A stretch of 64,000 nucleotides of DNA, taken from the NCBI GenBank assembly GCA_021234155.1, contig JAJEKV010000054.1:5069962-5133961 (forward strand), read 5' to 3'. The notes beneath the pieces were generated by a model. That model did no database searches. It was not told the DNA's origin and saw nothing but the letters and a program-made list of their open reading frames with translations. The position numbers and the translations under genes are program-made. Below are positions 46,755 through 57,490 of the stretch, piece after piece; positions within the stretch are counted from its first letter, which is position 1, and the number at the start of each line of letters is the position of its first letter. The DNA is from Isoetes taiwanensis (lineage: Eukaryota; Streptophyta; Lycopodiopsida; Isoetales; Isoetaceae).

Positions 46755-46940
46755 ATCGAGCTTTCACACTAGCTGTTATGTTAATTACTAACATTACGAA
46801 ATCTGTTAAAATGATTTTCACACATGTGATTGTTATGTTATTTATTAACATAACAGAATTTGTTAAAAATATTTTCGCACTAGAGTTGTTATGTTAGTTT
46901 TTAACTTAACAGAATCTGTTAAAAAGCTTTTCACATTGCA
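46755..46940. repeat. Subterminal ~65-bp tandem repeats, three copies
   Basis: Each unit reads TTGTTATGTTA...TTAACATAACAGAATCTGTTAAAAA...TTTTCACAC. A GTTATGTTA/TAACATAAC palindrome occurs in each unit. Related text appears reversed near 49085-49195. Confidence 0.75.
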
Positions 46941-47621
46941 AAACAAAAATTAATCTATTAATGGTCATTTCATAATCTGAACAAACTGTTAATGGTCGTT
47001 TGGCTCCAAGAATTTACTAACAGTTTTACAAGAAGAACGTGTATAAGAAGAACGTGTGCATCCATAGTACAACCAGCCTTTATATCTAGCATAACATTGC
47101 ATTCACTGGATCGTTTGTATATACTTGATACAAATTCTATTGTATACATAATACAAATTCCAGAAATAAACTTGGTTTTGGAACAATGATAAAGAGAAAA
47201 TACAAAAACGTTAGAAAACTGGCCTGTTGCTGCCTCAGAAATATTGCTGCCAATGTTATCAGATATGTAAGAGGTAGTCATGATGGCAGATTTGATTGCA
47301 GCAGCTGCTCCAGGAAGGATGACCGTACCTCTATAGCAGATAGAAAAATACTACTCTGTTTGATCCTACGAATACTGGCATGGCCCTTTGTGCACATACT
47401 CGGCTCATAGATACCATATCTGCATTCCTGTAGCTTGTTGCGCCACATTATATGCTCATAGTTACAAATACTAAGATACACTAATGTCATGCTTTGCTTA
47501 GAGGATTTTGTGAACCACGCATATGGTCAAAAGCACTTGGTCAAAAGACTAGTCTTGTGCCACATTAGGCTAGATTAGGGATATGTTCAAGGCTACAATT
47601 AGTCTTTCTGTGCCAACATTT

Positions 47622-48250
47622 TTAGCGTGTTGTAGTGCTGGCACCAATGTCAATGCTTCCATGCTTCATTTTGGCAAGTTCCACTTGTGCTTGCATAAGT
47701 AGCTGCATCCTTTGCATCTGCAAAATTGCAGCATTGAGTGGGAACGCTAAATTTTTCTTCCAGTATTTAACTGAACAGAACGAAACAAAAATGGTATTGC
47801 TCCTTGCAGCCAATACACTATATACTTGTTTTACAAGGGACTTAACAGAAGGATTCACAGTGGAACATTGCAGTATGTCCGTCAATTGGGTTGCAACTAG
47901 GTCTGACATGTGCAAAGTTTCTGGACTGTAACAAATACAACTTGAAATTACAGCTAGCCACGACTTACTGTTAATCATAGTCAATACCAAATGAAGGCAT
48001 TCTCTTTGTTGATGTGTGTCAGAGGGCATGTCAAGTTCCTGATGAAGCATCAGAAAATTCTTCATCGTTGTGTTATAATTGTCAATTCAACATGCAGCTC
48101 AAAATATCAAGAGGCAATAAACTCATTTAAACAAAGTAATACAGATCTTACCCAACTGCTCATATTGCGGGCATCAATGTCAATGCTTTCATGCTTCATT
48201 TTGGCAAGTTCCACTTGCAAAGTAGCTGCATCCTTTGCATCTCCAAATCC
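47622..48250 (-). pseudogene. Harbinger-internal protein remnant with Gln/Met-rich helix, duplicated 80-bp segment
   Basis: The frame 48065-47622 (147 codons) ends with MQRMQLLMQAQVELAKMKHG then SIDIGAS. A second copy of the same end (VELAKMKHESIDIDARN) lies at about 48160-48245 on the same strand. The helix-forming, Met/Gln-rich end is like the accessory SANT/MYB-type protein of Harbinger elements, but the DNA-binding part is not seen. The plus-strand wording GTCAATGCTTCCATGCTTC is shared by both copies, so a segment was duplicated. Confidence 0.35.
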
Positions 48251-48442
48251 CTTGTAAATTGCATTCGTATTTTCATTAAATCTGATAGCTGTTGCTGCAC
48301 TTCAAAAAGTATAACCCAACATGGTATCTCATGCAACACTCTGAATATTCCTGAATCCTTCACTTACACTTTAGACAGTAGCCCATGCCAATGCCAAGCT
48401 TATGCAAAGGTCTGGAGGTCTGACCTATGCCATCTTTCACAG

Positions 48443-48505
48443 GCTACTGCTCATGGACTGCCAACTATTGCAACAACAAATGGTGGCTCAGTAGACATTG
48501 AATGT
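48443..48505 (+). pseudogene. Possible captured sucrose-phosphate synthase exon fragment
   Basis: Directly after a plausible acceptor (TTTCACAG) the plus strand reads ATAHGLPTIATTNGGSVDIE. Plant sucrose-phosphate synthases have EAAAHGLPMVATKNGGPVDI in the glycosyltransferase domain that binds UDP-glucose. The match is about 20 residues only; GGS replaces GGP. It lies inside the Harbinger-like element, so a transduplicated gene fragment is likely if the match is real. Another family-4 glycosyltransferase is the alternative. Confidence 0.4.
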
Positions 48506-48837
48506 GTACCATTACCAACCTTTAATAGTTTGTTAATTAATGGGCACACTATAGAGTAGAACACAGAAGTTCCTGGGTTTGATACTGGTCCATTCCCAGT
48601 TTCTAACAGTTCCAAAACTCACATACATGAATTTCATGGTTTCTACATTTTCGTGACCATAAAGCACTACAAGTACTGAATGAAAATGCACAGAATTTAC
48701 AAATAGTACTGAACGAAAAAGCAAAGAAAGTAGAATAAAACAGCACAGAAAAAATCAGGATATAGGAAAGGAATATCTACCGGGAGTTTAGCAACGCCAG
48801 TTTTGCTGCTGGTTAGCATTCGAGCCGATGCCACAAC

Positions 48838-48932
48838 GACCTCGACTCCGGCCTCGTTCTATGCCTCGACCTCCGGCCTCGTTCTATGCCTCGACCTCCG
48901 GCCTCGTTCTGAACTCCGGCCTCGTTCTGTCG
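48838..48932. repeat. GC-rich tandem repeat, ~26-bp unit
   Basis: CCTCGACCTCCGGCCTCGTTCTATG is repeated, with a truncated last unit, about four times. It lies inside the Harbinger-like element and is much richer in GC than its surroundings. Confidence 0.8.
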
Positions 48933-49217
48933 ACGGCCGCGATTTCGACTTGTTTGACAAACCTAAACCTAAATTGGAGGGGGCACCCAATAAATTTTCG
49001 TCATGAAATTGTAGGGTTGTCAACACATTGTTAACAATTAACAAAACAATAATGAATGTGAAAGGGGGTTAAATCTTGAAGTTAACTTTAACAAGTTGTT
49101 ATAAGTTAACCCCTTCATTTTAACTATTTCCTTAACAAAAATCATATGCGTTGCTAGTTAAGTTAAATTTTCTTAACATAACAATTTTAACCCTTTAGTG
49201 TGTAGGTACCCTAATAA

Positions 49218-51135
49218 GGTAGGCATACCAACCAAAGGTGAAATGAAGAGAAAAGGAGATGGCTGGGACCACCCAAAAAACAGATGCATAAGGAATAAGG
49301 TGTTGGCTAGAGGCAAGCACACAAGAGCTGGTAATATAGATCACACTTTTTGAAATGGAGATGGCGGAGGCAAAGGAGGAGAATGCTATGGCACCAAAGG
49401 AGGACATGGATCCCCTTCCAATTTTGAGAGTTCTGGTTCTGCTAGTTTCGTCAATTCTGGAGAACCAGAATAGACTAACTCAAGTTTAAAATCTGCAGAA
49501 CTCAACGTGGGCAAGAATTATTGCCCTTCCCTGGCCTTCTTTGACGGCTTCAAAATCAGACCAGGCCATTCCGATTCGGCAAGTCCAGCCAGTCTGGAAT
49601 AACCACAGATGCAATAAAAAAATGATCGTCCTTGAAGCTTCGTGGGTGGCCTTTGCCACCACTAAAACCCTGGATTATTGAAGAAATTGCTCGATTTGAG
49701 TTAATCATCAGCCTGGATTGGAGCCATTCTGCTGGTAACCCATTGAAATTACCTGATCACTGTTTAATTTTGAGTCTTAATTTTTGGATTCTTGCATAGG
49801 TGTAGCCAGCTGCGCTTCTTTATTGAAGCTCTCATATGTAAAGAGGTGACCAGAATTTGCCCAGCCGTAGGTGGGCACAGGGCACACCTTGAATAGGGCA
49901 ACTGTGTATGTCTAGAATAATTATATCATATTAAGGGATTGTTAGGACACCTAGAAGCTCCACGATTATGCTAAAACACATGCGAATTGGGCTTAGGAAT
50001 TCACAAATTGGACTGGGGAACTCACCTAGATTGCGGCTATAAATCCAGCAATTCGGCTGGAAGATCCGGCCGATTCTGTTGATAGGCACACGACCCTGGG
50101 TTGGCGAAGTTAAAATTTGCTGTGGAATCGGTGGATTGGCAGAGGGCATCTATAAATTAGATTAAGAATCGTATCAAAGCTGTTGCAGGCTTGATTAACT
50201 CTATATTGAGAGGCAAAATCATGTTTTGCAATTTAATCTCCATGAACATAGACTATGCAGTGGCATACCTGATTTATTGTCTCCCTCTTTCTACTCAGTG
50301 GGCAGGAAGAACGACCAATACTATTCGCTTCCAATCTTACGCACAAATTCGACTGAGAAATTAGTCCTATTGGATTGATATGCACATGGTTATGGACTAA
50401 GGAATCCGAAATTTTGCTGAAAGGGCTATGGATTCAACCATAAAAATCCAAGAATTTGTCTACAAAATATGTTTATTCAAAAAGCACACTCATTAGACTG
50501 TGTAATCGATCAATACGTCAGAAACCACTGTATAATTATGCGCTAAGGACTCCGAAATTTTGTTGAAAGAGCCATGGATTCGGCCATAAAAATCCTCAGA
50601 GGTCGATTTTCTTTCCCTATAAATTCACCATTCCAGGCAGTAAAGCAAGGAGGGAAGAAAGGACCGGAAGCCTGTATCCAGCGGAAAACACCTTTGCCTA
50701 ATTTGCCCACGCAAAATAACCTTCTGTATGCACCGAGAAGCTCAAGAATTATGCTAAGGGCCAGGCTAATTTGTGAACTTCTAAGCCCAATTCGGCATGA
50801 TAGGCACATGGTTTCAGCCTGAGCAATCCAAGGCTTTGATGATGAGCGAGACATTCTACAAATTAGACTAATATGCTATAAATGCGAGTGGCAACGCACC
50901 TGGGTATTTTGTGTTGCGTTCCTCGGCAGAGAATAATTTTCTTAGGTCCCGCGGTGTATCTGTAGAGTAAGCTCGTCGCAAGCTATCAATGTCTTTAAGG
51001 CAGTTCAAAGAGGTTTTTATTCAAGATATGGCATCGTGCCGGAAATCAATAGCCGGCTACAAATCTAGACATTTTGGAATTTTTTTATTTATTTTTGGAA
51101 CCGGAAAGGTGAGCCAGTAAGATTATATATAGTAA
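49218..51135. other. No gene recognised; local duplications
   Basis: About 50395-50465 and 50540-50605 share GGA(A/C)TCCGAAATTTTG, GCCATGGATTC and CCATAAAAATCC, a diverged direct repeat. The word GAAGCTC(C/A)A(C/A)GAATTATGCTAA recurs at about 49952 and 50738. No coding domain is seen. Confidence 0.4.
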
Positions 51136-52366
51136 GATATGCGCCCGATTTAGTTGCCCTTCCGTGAAAATCCTTTCAATTTTTTATAGAAACCTGTCCG
51201 AATTTCCTTGGAAACCCTTCCAATTTTCCAGAAAAATCCTTCCGGCTTTCAACCATGGAAACCCTTCCCAATTTCCAACTTTTGAAATTAGGAAGGTTTC
51301 CACGGAAGATAGGAAGATTTCCACTTTGAAAAATCGGAAGGGTTTCCGAGGAAAACAAGAAGGGTTTCCACGAAATTGTTATTTTTAGAATATTTACACA
51401 CGTGAGCCTTTATGGATCACGCTTATCGACACGAACGCCTTCCATTAAGGCGGCACGTCCATCAAGTATATGTCACCCCAAAATCCAAACTTTGAGTGGA
51501 AACCCTTCCTATTTTCCAATGCCAAAAAAATCGCTCACACTAGAAAACCTTGAAACATAGAAACCCTTCCAAATTTCCGTAAAACCAGGAAGGGTTTCCA
51601 TTCTTGAAGCATGGAAGTGTTTCCACTTAAAAATAAGATATTTGGATGCCGAGGTCGGGCAATAATTAATTTATATAATTTAATTCATGCGCCTGTTTCG
51701 GTGTTTAGGAAGAGATTTTTGTTTTACAACAAGCTTCTCTGTTCTTAGCTCTTCATCCTGCCGCTTGGCGGTTATCTAAACACCAGAGTATAATTGCTTC
51801 ATTCTACACAAGAATGGTTTCGTCAAGCTATGGTGGGATAGATATATTTTTTGCCATTTTTCCAGAGGTAAGTAAGATAAGATAAGATGAATTTTTACGT
51901 CCACGGGAACCCAACGGGTTATGGGACGACACATGCAAGGGCAACAGCCCATCTAAAACCTGGGGACTAGGGCCTTATTGTGGCAGACATCTTCATAAAT
52001 CCATCGCTTTCTTTTCTTCGGCTGTGGCCACCGGAATAAGGAAATCATTGCACGAGCTTGGCCTTCTTGAATCCGAGCTTTTTTTTTTCTTTTTTTTCTG
52101 AGTCTTTGGCAGTGGTCGGTGCAGAGATTCATGCTAAAAATGTGAAAAAAATAGTACCCATTGGAATCAGATCGGACCCAAACTTGCTAAAAATGTTCTG
52201 AGATCTGCCCAAAAATAGCCCGAGTTCATCAGCTATGGATAATCACTGTTTGATTTGGTAAATAAACGACAGTTTGCTCCAGTTTCAGATTTCAGATGTC
52301 AGATAATGTAAGATCTGCTAACGAATTCTGAGTTTTCTAAGTTCTTTAGATTGGGCGAAAAGGGAT

Positions 52367-52861
52367 ATGGAAGCAAGCTCCCCTGCTTTTTGGAATGACA
52401 TAAGTGCTACCGGAATTACAAATCTTTCTGCTCCATCTTACATATTTTACAAATTTAATGCAAGTCTGATTATAATAGTGGTCGTGCCGGTAGTAGCTTT
52501 TTTTCTTCTTGGATTAGTAGATTATATATACGGAAATGTTCTTTCAAAGATGACATCGATGCTGCCCTTCAAGCAACTGGAATCCATCGCCGAAAACCTA
52601 GCCAGTTCCATCTGCTTTTTAACAAGTAGTGCCATCTGGCGACTGGAAAGATTTGTACCACCTTACTATTCTTATGTCATTTCAGAACCCCCTATATACT
52701 TCCACTTCTTATGTCATTTTGTACCCCCATGTACGGGCTTCCTCCCACTTCCTTTTCGCACATCCCGTCACTGCCCGATGGACTACCTAGTTCTGTACCT
52801 CGGACATCACTTTCCGTGGGCGACATTGGTCGATTGTCGACGGAAGTGCATACGGACCTAG
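52367..52861 (+). CDS. Hypothetical ORF, one membrane segment, inside the inverted-repeat element
   Basis: 164 codons from an ATG (MEASSPAFWNDISATG). There is a clear membrane segment at about residues 43-64 (SLIIIVVVPVVAFFLLGLVD), then a polar region. The last third looks less protein-like, and an overlapping frame (SVPRTSLSVGDIGRLSTEV) is as plausible. I do not recognise a family. It may be a captured gene fragment or chance. Confidence 0.3.
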   Translation: MEASSPAFWNDISATGITNLSAPSYIFYKFNASLIIIVVVPVVAFFLLGLVDYIYGNVLSKMTSMLPFKQLESIAENLASSICFLTSSAIWRLERFVPPYYSYVISEPPIYFHFLCHFVPPCTGFLPLPFRTSRHCPMDYLVLYLGHHFPWATLVDCRRKCIRT

Positions 52862-52998
52862 CGAAATGCAGTAGCTCTTTTTACTATGCAGACCATTATC
52901 CATGACGTGGATGTACCAGTGCCCTCCAGGCTTGGTACCCTTGAACCATTTACAGATCTATGGACGAGCTTCCACGAGGCACAAAGCCAGATAGCTCA

Positions 52999-53300
52999 CA
53001 CCCCCCTTTCGCAGGGATGTACAGGATGGGCATGAGGGCGACGGTGGCGACAGAGGCGGAGGCAGAGGTAGAGGTAGAGGCCGTCCACCAGGTAGAGGTA
53101 GGGGTAGTGGTAGCGATAGAAATAGGCCAATAGGCAGAGGCAGGGGCAGGGGCAGAGGCAGAGGCAGAGATGGTCATGATATAGAGGCAACAGACTTTTT
53201 GCAGTTTCTCCAATGTTCCCTTCGCGGTCTTAATTCCTTTGTTTATCATATGCAACATGCCCTTTGGGGTCCCAATTCCTTAGTTAATCTTACCCCATAA
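52999..53300 (+). CDS. Gly/Arg-repeat (GRG) protein fragment
   Basis: Open plus-strand frame with no ATG near its start: PPFRRDVQDGHEGDGGDRGG, then a (GR)n run with PPGRGRGSGS and PIGRGRG, then DGHDIEATDFLQFLQ and a C-terminal NSFVYHMQHALWGPNS before a TAA near 53298. GR/RGG repeats are common in RNA-binding proteins. The biased run spans about 53038-53170 as a purine-rich GGCAGA repeat. Upstream exons are not seen, and the tail is inside an inverted-repeat arm, so it is likely a captured fragment. Confidence 0.35.
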
Positions 53301-53985
53301 AACTTCTAAGTGCATGTGAAAACCCTACCTATTTTCCTCCTTGTGTGGAAACCCTTCCTAATTTCCATCATGCAAGGAAATCAGGAAGGGTTTCCTTGGC
53401 ATTGGAAAATAGGAAGGGTTTCCACTCAAAATTTGAATTTTGGGGTGACGTGTACTTGATGGATGTGCCGCTTTAATGGAAGGCGTCTGTGTCGATAAGC
53501 GTGAGCCATGTTCACGCATGTAAATATTCTAAAAATATAATAATTTCGTAGAAACCCTTCTTGTTTTCCTCGGAAACCCTTCTGATTTTCCAAAATGGAA
53601 ACCCTTCCGAATTTCCATGGAAACCCTTCCTGATTTTAAAAGTTGAAAATTTGGAAGGGTTTCCACTATTGAAAGCCGGGAGGGTTTCCACGAAAACTCG
53701 GAAAGGTTTCCATGCAAAATCGGAAGGATTTCCATGGGAGGGCAATCAAATCGGGCGTACATATCGCAAAAAAAACCTTCTTAATTTTCTTGCATGATGG
53801 AAAGTAGGAAGGGTTTCCACACAAGGGGGAAAATAGCAAGGGTTTCCACACAAAGAGGAAAATAGGTAGGTTTCCACATGCAGTTAGAAATTTCATGAGA
53901 TATGATTAATTAAGGAATTGAGATTCAAAGGGCATGTTGCATATGATTAACTAAAGAATTAAGACCCCAAACGACACAATGGAGA

Positions 53986-54690
53986 TATGACAAAAAGCCG
54001 CCTCCAAGCTCGTAAAAAAGTAGCATGCGACTCTTCAAAAGTGGTTCGGATTTGACAACACAATTTGATACAATTTGGTAGTAAAGTTACTCTTATCAAA
54101 ATGTTTGGCAAATTTGGCAATCTAAAAGAGGTTGGAAATGCCTTTTTTCAAATTGATCCAAAAGACCAAGCATGTGCAAGCTAAGAAGTCAAAGGAGAAG
54201 GTAAAAAGATTCATGTTCAGATTGTGAGTCTAAGGCTTGAAATGATGGCATAGTTTTTCCTTCAATTGTCCACATGTTATTTTTATGCTTGTAGTGCAAT
54301 CAATATTGTTTTTAGTACAATAAGACTTATTTTTTCCTAGTTTAGTTTTAAATAAACGACGGATTCATTAAAAAAGCCTTTTGGGAATTGAACCCAAACA
54401 AGTCCATTTAGGCGTCGTTCACTATCGTCGGTTAGATCCACAACCACAATGTAATCTACATATGTCATCAGCTCGTCCTGATAATCTCTCTTCTCTTTGG
54501 CATCAATAAGGATTGAAGTCCAAGCTCCTTTGCCCGTATGTACAACCATTCAATCAATGGAAAAGGTCTAGAATATACTCTTTAGCTTGATTTTCATATT
54601 CACAAAGGCTTGAATATTGGAGATCGGTCCTATTAGCATTAATAACACGTTGAACCAAGAATTTCAGAGGAAAGGCACTTGCACTTATGA
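53986..54690. other. No gene recognised
   Basis: A minus-strand frame at 54337-54549 contains ELMTYVDYIVVVDLTDD. This is faintly like the Copia RT YVDD block but with Tyr for the second Asp and no supporting motifs, so no call is made. Confidence 0.35.
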
Positions 54691-55992
54691 TTCTTCTACA
54701 ATAACATGTCAATTTCATAACATCAAAAAATGTGTATGAGAGGGAAGTGCCCAGGATTGGATGGTATACCAATTGATTTCTTTCAAGAATATTGGGAATG
54801 GTTGGAGCCAGATGTATTTGACGCTTTTTGTAACTTTCGAGGGTCTACTGCCATGGACAAAATTTTGAATACAGGTGACAAAATTTAGTGTATCCGCACA
54901 TTTTGTCATTACGCATTATGTCCTCACAGGAACTGTTTGTAAATATATATTCTTATTATGTGGAATAAAATAACTCTCAGATATCTGCTTTCTTTAATTG
55001 TTTGGATACATTATGTGCTCAAAGCAATATACATGTATATATGCATGGCACAAAAGAATTATTAACCATTAGTTGATCAATGATCAAGCTTCTGTATTAC
55101 AGTTACTCTGTAGCTTTTGTAGGTTTTGTTTGCGACAAAGGAAATATTTGGATCCCCTTGAAACAGGAATAATTTCTTACTATATATAGGTTTTCTTCGT
55201 TTGATGCATATAGGCAGATGGCCTCTTCAAATATGGATGATGATCGTCTACCGCACTTGGCTTATGCAGTGGCAATGGGACCACAACGACTCAAGAATTG
55301 TTGGAAGGATAAAAGAGTGCAGTGGCTAACTAGATGGAATGTCCAGGAGCACATGTGCATCCAGGTAGAAACAGAGGCGATCGTGGATGTACCGAGATGT
55401 TACCTTGATGCTTGTTTCTCCAAAGAAGCTTTGGGATTCGGGGCTATGGAGCAAGTCAAAAAAAGCACATTACAAGCAAACACATAAATCCCACATTAGA
55501 ACGAGGCCCACGGCCGCTACCTACGCTCACATCCGCCCATGAAAAGCGCAGCATATCGCCTCCATTCGCAAGACAGTGCCCACCATCTCCGGATTGAGGC
55601 AGTCGATGGATTGGGGAGCCACGCGGGATAGGGTTTGTCGGTCTTTGCGGACGGGAGATGTTGAGGATGAGTGTCACACTTTCTAGAGCTGCCCAAAGAT
55701 ATGATCGATTCGGACACGCCATGCTCGGTTATTAGACCCGATGAGCCGCTACACATGATATCGGGCATGACTTGGTTGCGCTCACCGGATCATACATTCA
55801 GAAGTCTTGGACTTGAGGGCTCGAGATATGCCCCCGATCCAACCATTTAATTGATGTCAGCCTTATTCTCGCCACGCCCGCGGTTTTTCCTCGAAAACCC
55901 TTGGGCGGGGTTTTTAATCCCGCAAGAATGTGATCGCTACGCTTTTTGTATTGGGTCCCATAGGCCGATTGGTCTCAGTGGACGATAAAAAC
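54690..55992 (+). mobile_element. LINE relic 4, internally deleted, ending in (ATTCT)n
   Basis: Near 54743-54890 the plus strand reads GKCPGLDGIPIDFFQEYWEW then LEPDVFDAFCNF, the N-terminal block of LINE RT (family: GKxPGxDGxPxEFYxxYW). Near 55218-55480 comes DDRLPHLAYAVAMGPQR and WLTRWNVQ, then about 55620-55690 RDRVCRSLRTGDVEDECHTF and SCPK, the C-terminal CxxC..H..C-type motif. The RT palm is missing between them. The 3' end GGTCTCAGTGGACGATAAAAACAATTCT runs directly into (ATTCT)n. Stops are present; the copy is inactive. Confidence 0.75.
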
Positions 55993-56106
55993 AATTCTAT
56001 TCTATTCTATTCTATTCTATTCTATTCTATTCTATTCTATTCTATTCTATTCTATTCTATTCTATTCTATTCTATTCTATTCTATTCTATTCTATTCTAT
56101 TCTATT
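55993..56106. repeat. (ATTCT)n pentanucleotide microsatellite
   Basis: About 22-23 near-perfect ATTCT units form the tail of LINE relic 4. The open frame through it is an artefact. Confidence 0.97.
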
Positions 56107-56708
56107 ATAGCTGCCAAACTACTTGGGTTGATTGAATTCTCTAATTGTGCTTCAATTTTGAATCTCATTTATTTTGTTATGAATGGACTATGATGCTCAA
56201 ACAGTTCTGCTATTACAGCTATGTTGGTGGTTGCCATCTTCATATTTTGGATGCACAGAAATGCAACATTTTAAAAGGTCATACCAGGTATAATATAAAA
56301 CACCCAAACCATGTGCCATTCCACTCCTTGCTACATCTATTATTTTGGTGGTATAGTTGCACTAGGCTTCAACAAGTTTACAGCACCTTGATGTACATTT
56401 GATGGAGGCAAACAATATTGGGCTCTTTACTCTTAAGTATATTGGAAAATCACATTTTGCACAGTTTTGAAGGATCTGCTATTAGCATATTAATGTTTAC
56501 CTACAAATATTATATGAATTAAATGGGCTGGATGAGATTTTCAATATGGAGATCTTTGATAGTTTCCTCTTTGAGAGGCTTTACTTTGATAATTTGCTGA
56601 AGTAGACTGCCTTTATGTTTTCATGGGAAGCTGCATTTCCAAATCAAGGAAGACTGTGCAGGGAAAGGAGATGGGCTAGCAACGCTTTTTTGCTCGATAG
56701 CCTTTGGG

Positions 56709-56738
<30 letters not shown>
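56709..56738. repeat. Poly(A) tract, 30 bp
   Basis: A30 lies in the left duplication unit where the right unit has AAGAAAAAGAAAAG, so it probably grew by slippage. Confidence 0.9.
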
Positions 56739-56739
<1 letters not shown>

Positions 56740-56794
56740 ATTCTCATTACATCCAATAGTGTTCTTCCTTACATCCAGCACTGTTCTTCCATTC

Positions 56795-57490
56795 TGGGTG
56801 TTTGGTATGGCGCGGGATATCCTTACCCTGGTTTCGGGGATCCCGGAGGGGTGATACCGGAGGACGGGATCCCCAAGAGGTGTGATCCCGGAGGACGGGA
56901 TCCCCGGTTTCTGCGCAGTTACTGCGCAAAAATCTTGGCCCTTATAGGGATTTTTGAGGCAAATTTGTTGTGGGATTTTCTCCCTCGATCCCAAGACCGA
57001 ATCGCATGGGATCGGGGTTAAGTAGCTGGTGGAATCGGGAGGGCAAGGGGATCAGGTAGATGCGAGGAGGAAGGAAGCGAGGGCGCCGCGCAGACCGGCC
57101 TCGCCCAATCCGCAAAAAAACAGCAAAAAGCGCAGTGATAAGGCGTTAATCTATGCGCAGCTTAGCGTGGGATCCCGGAGGAGGGGATCCCACGTGGGGA
57201 TCCTGGAGGAGGGGATCCCATTTGGGGATCCCGGAGGGCAGGATCAACCCAAACCAGGGTAAGTCTATCCTGAACCGTTTGGTATAGTGGTAACACACTA
57301 ATTCTAGCAACTACAAGTCTTGAGTTCGAGACTGCCCAGAATTGCATTCTGAACTGCTGGGCATTAAATTCCACAGATGCAATGTAAAGTGGTTGGGAGT
57401 AGGGCTCCATCGAGCAATGTAGTGTGGTGTGTGATCACATATCCAGTTGGATGCTGTCTAGTGGCGTGACATTAAAACAACTATCTATCT
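56795..57490 (+). mobile_element. tRNA-derived SINE, interrupted by a MITE
   Basis: GGGTGTTTGGTATAGTGG (A box TGGTATAGTGG) is continuous once the 56809-57276 insert and one TSD copy are ignored. GAGTTCGAGAC near 57312 is the B box. The body continues about 180 bp and ends GGCGTGACATTAAAACAACTATCTATCTACC. This tail is almost the same as the LINE relic 4 end (GGACGATAAAAACAATTCTAT). The structure is that of an Au-like plant SINE using a LINE 3' end. The left edge is judged from the empty site in the duplicate. Confidence 0.65.
56809..57276. mobile_element. Mutator-like MITE, 468 bp, with 9-bp TSD
   Basis: Left TIR GGCGCGGGATATCCTTACCC; right TIR, reversed, GGTTCAGGATAGACTTACCC; both continue TGGTTT. 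The 9-bp flank GTTTGGTAT is at 56800-56808 and 57277-57285. A 9-bp TSD is typical of Mutator. The interior repeats GGATCCCGGAGGA(C/G)GGGATCCC palindromes near both ends (about 56838-56910 and 57167-57245). It is non-coding. It landed in the SINE A box. Confidence 0.8.

Larger units (their letters stand above)
46673..49211. mobile_element. PIF/Harbinger-like DNA transposon, 2539 bp
   Basis: Terminal inverted repeats begin GGGTACCTACACAC and continue, after four variable bases, with GGGTTAAA (left 46673 onward; right, reversed, ending at 49211). Flanks are TAATAA on both sides (46667-46672 and 49212-49217). A TAA 3-bp duplication and GGG-starting TIRs are typical of PIF/Harbinger. Subterminal AACATAACAGAATCTGTTAAAA repeats lie at both ends. 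No DDE transposase was recognised, so it is probably non-autonomous. Confidence 0.7.
51140..53985. mobile_element. Inverted-repeat complex built on GGAAACCCTTCC motifs (long-TIR element)
   Basis: The left arm (about 51140-51530) is the reverse complement of about 53395-53765. The outer ends read CGCCCGATTT(A/G)(G/A)TTGCCC, and inside both arms lie GCTTATCGACAC, AAGGCGGCAC/GTGCCGCTTT and ACTTGATGG. A second pair, about 53226-53395 and about 53780-53985, brackets the right arm. Both arms are filled with alternating GGAAACCCTTCC and GGAAGGGTTTCC. Long TIRs with a 1.8-kb core suggest a Mutator-like or foldback element. TSDs could not be fixed and no transposase was seen. Confidence 0.6.

Noticed and set aside
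54337-54549. Copia reverse transcriptase relic (TYVDYIVVV)
   Set aside because: Only one weak motif with a changed catalytic position; no flanking RT or RNase H text.
55930-56193. 87-codon frame with FYSIL repeats
   Set aside because: It is the (ATTCT)n microsatellite read in one frame.
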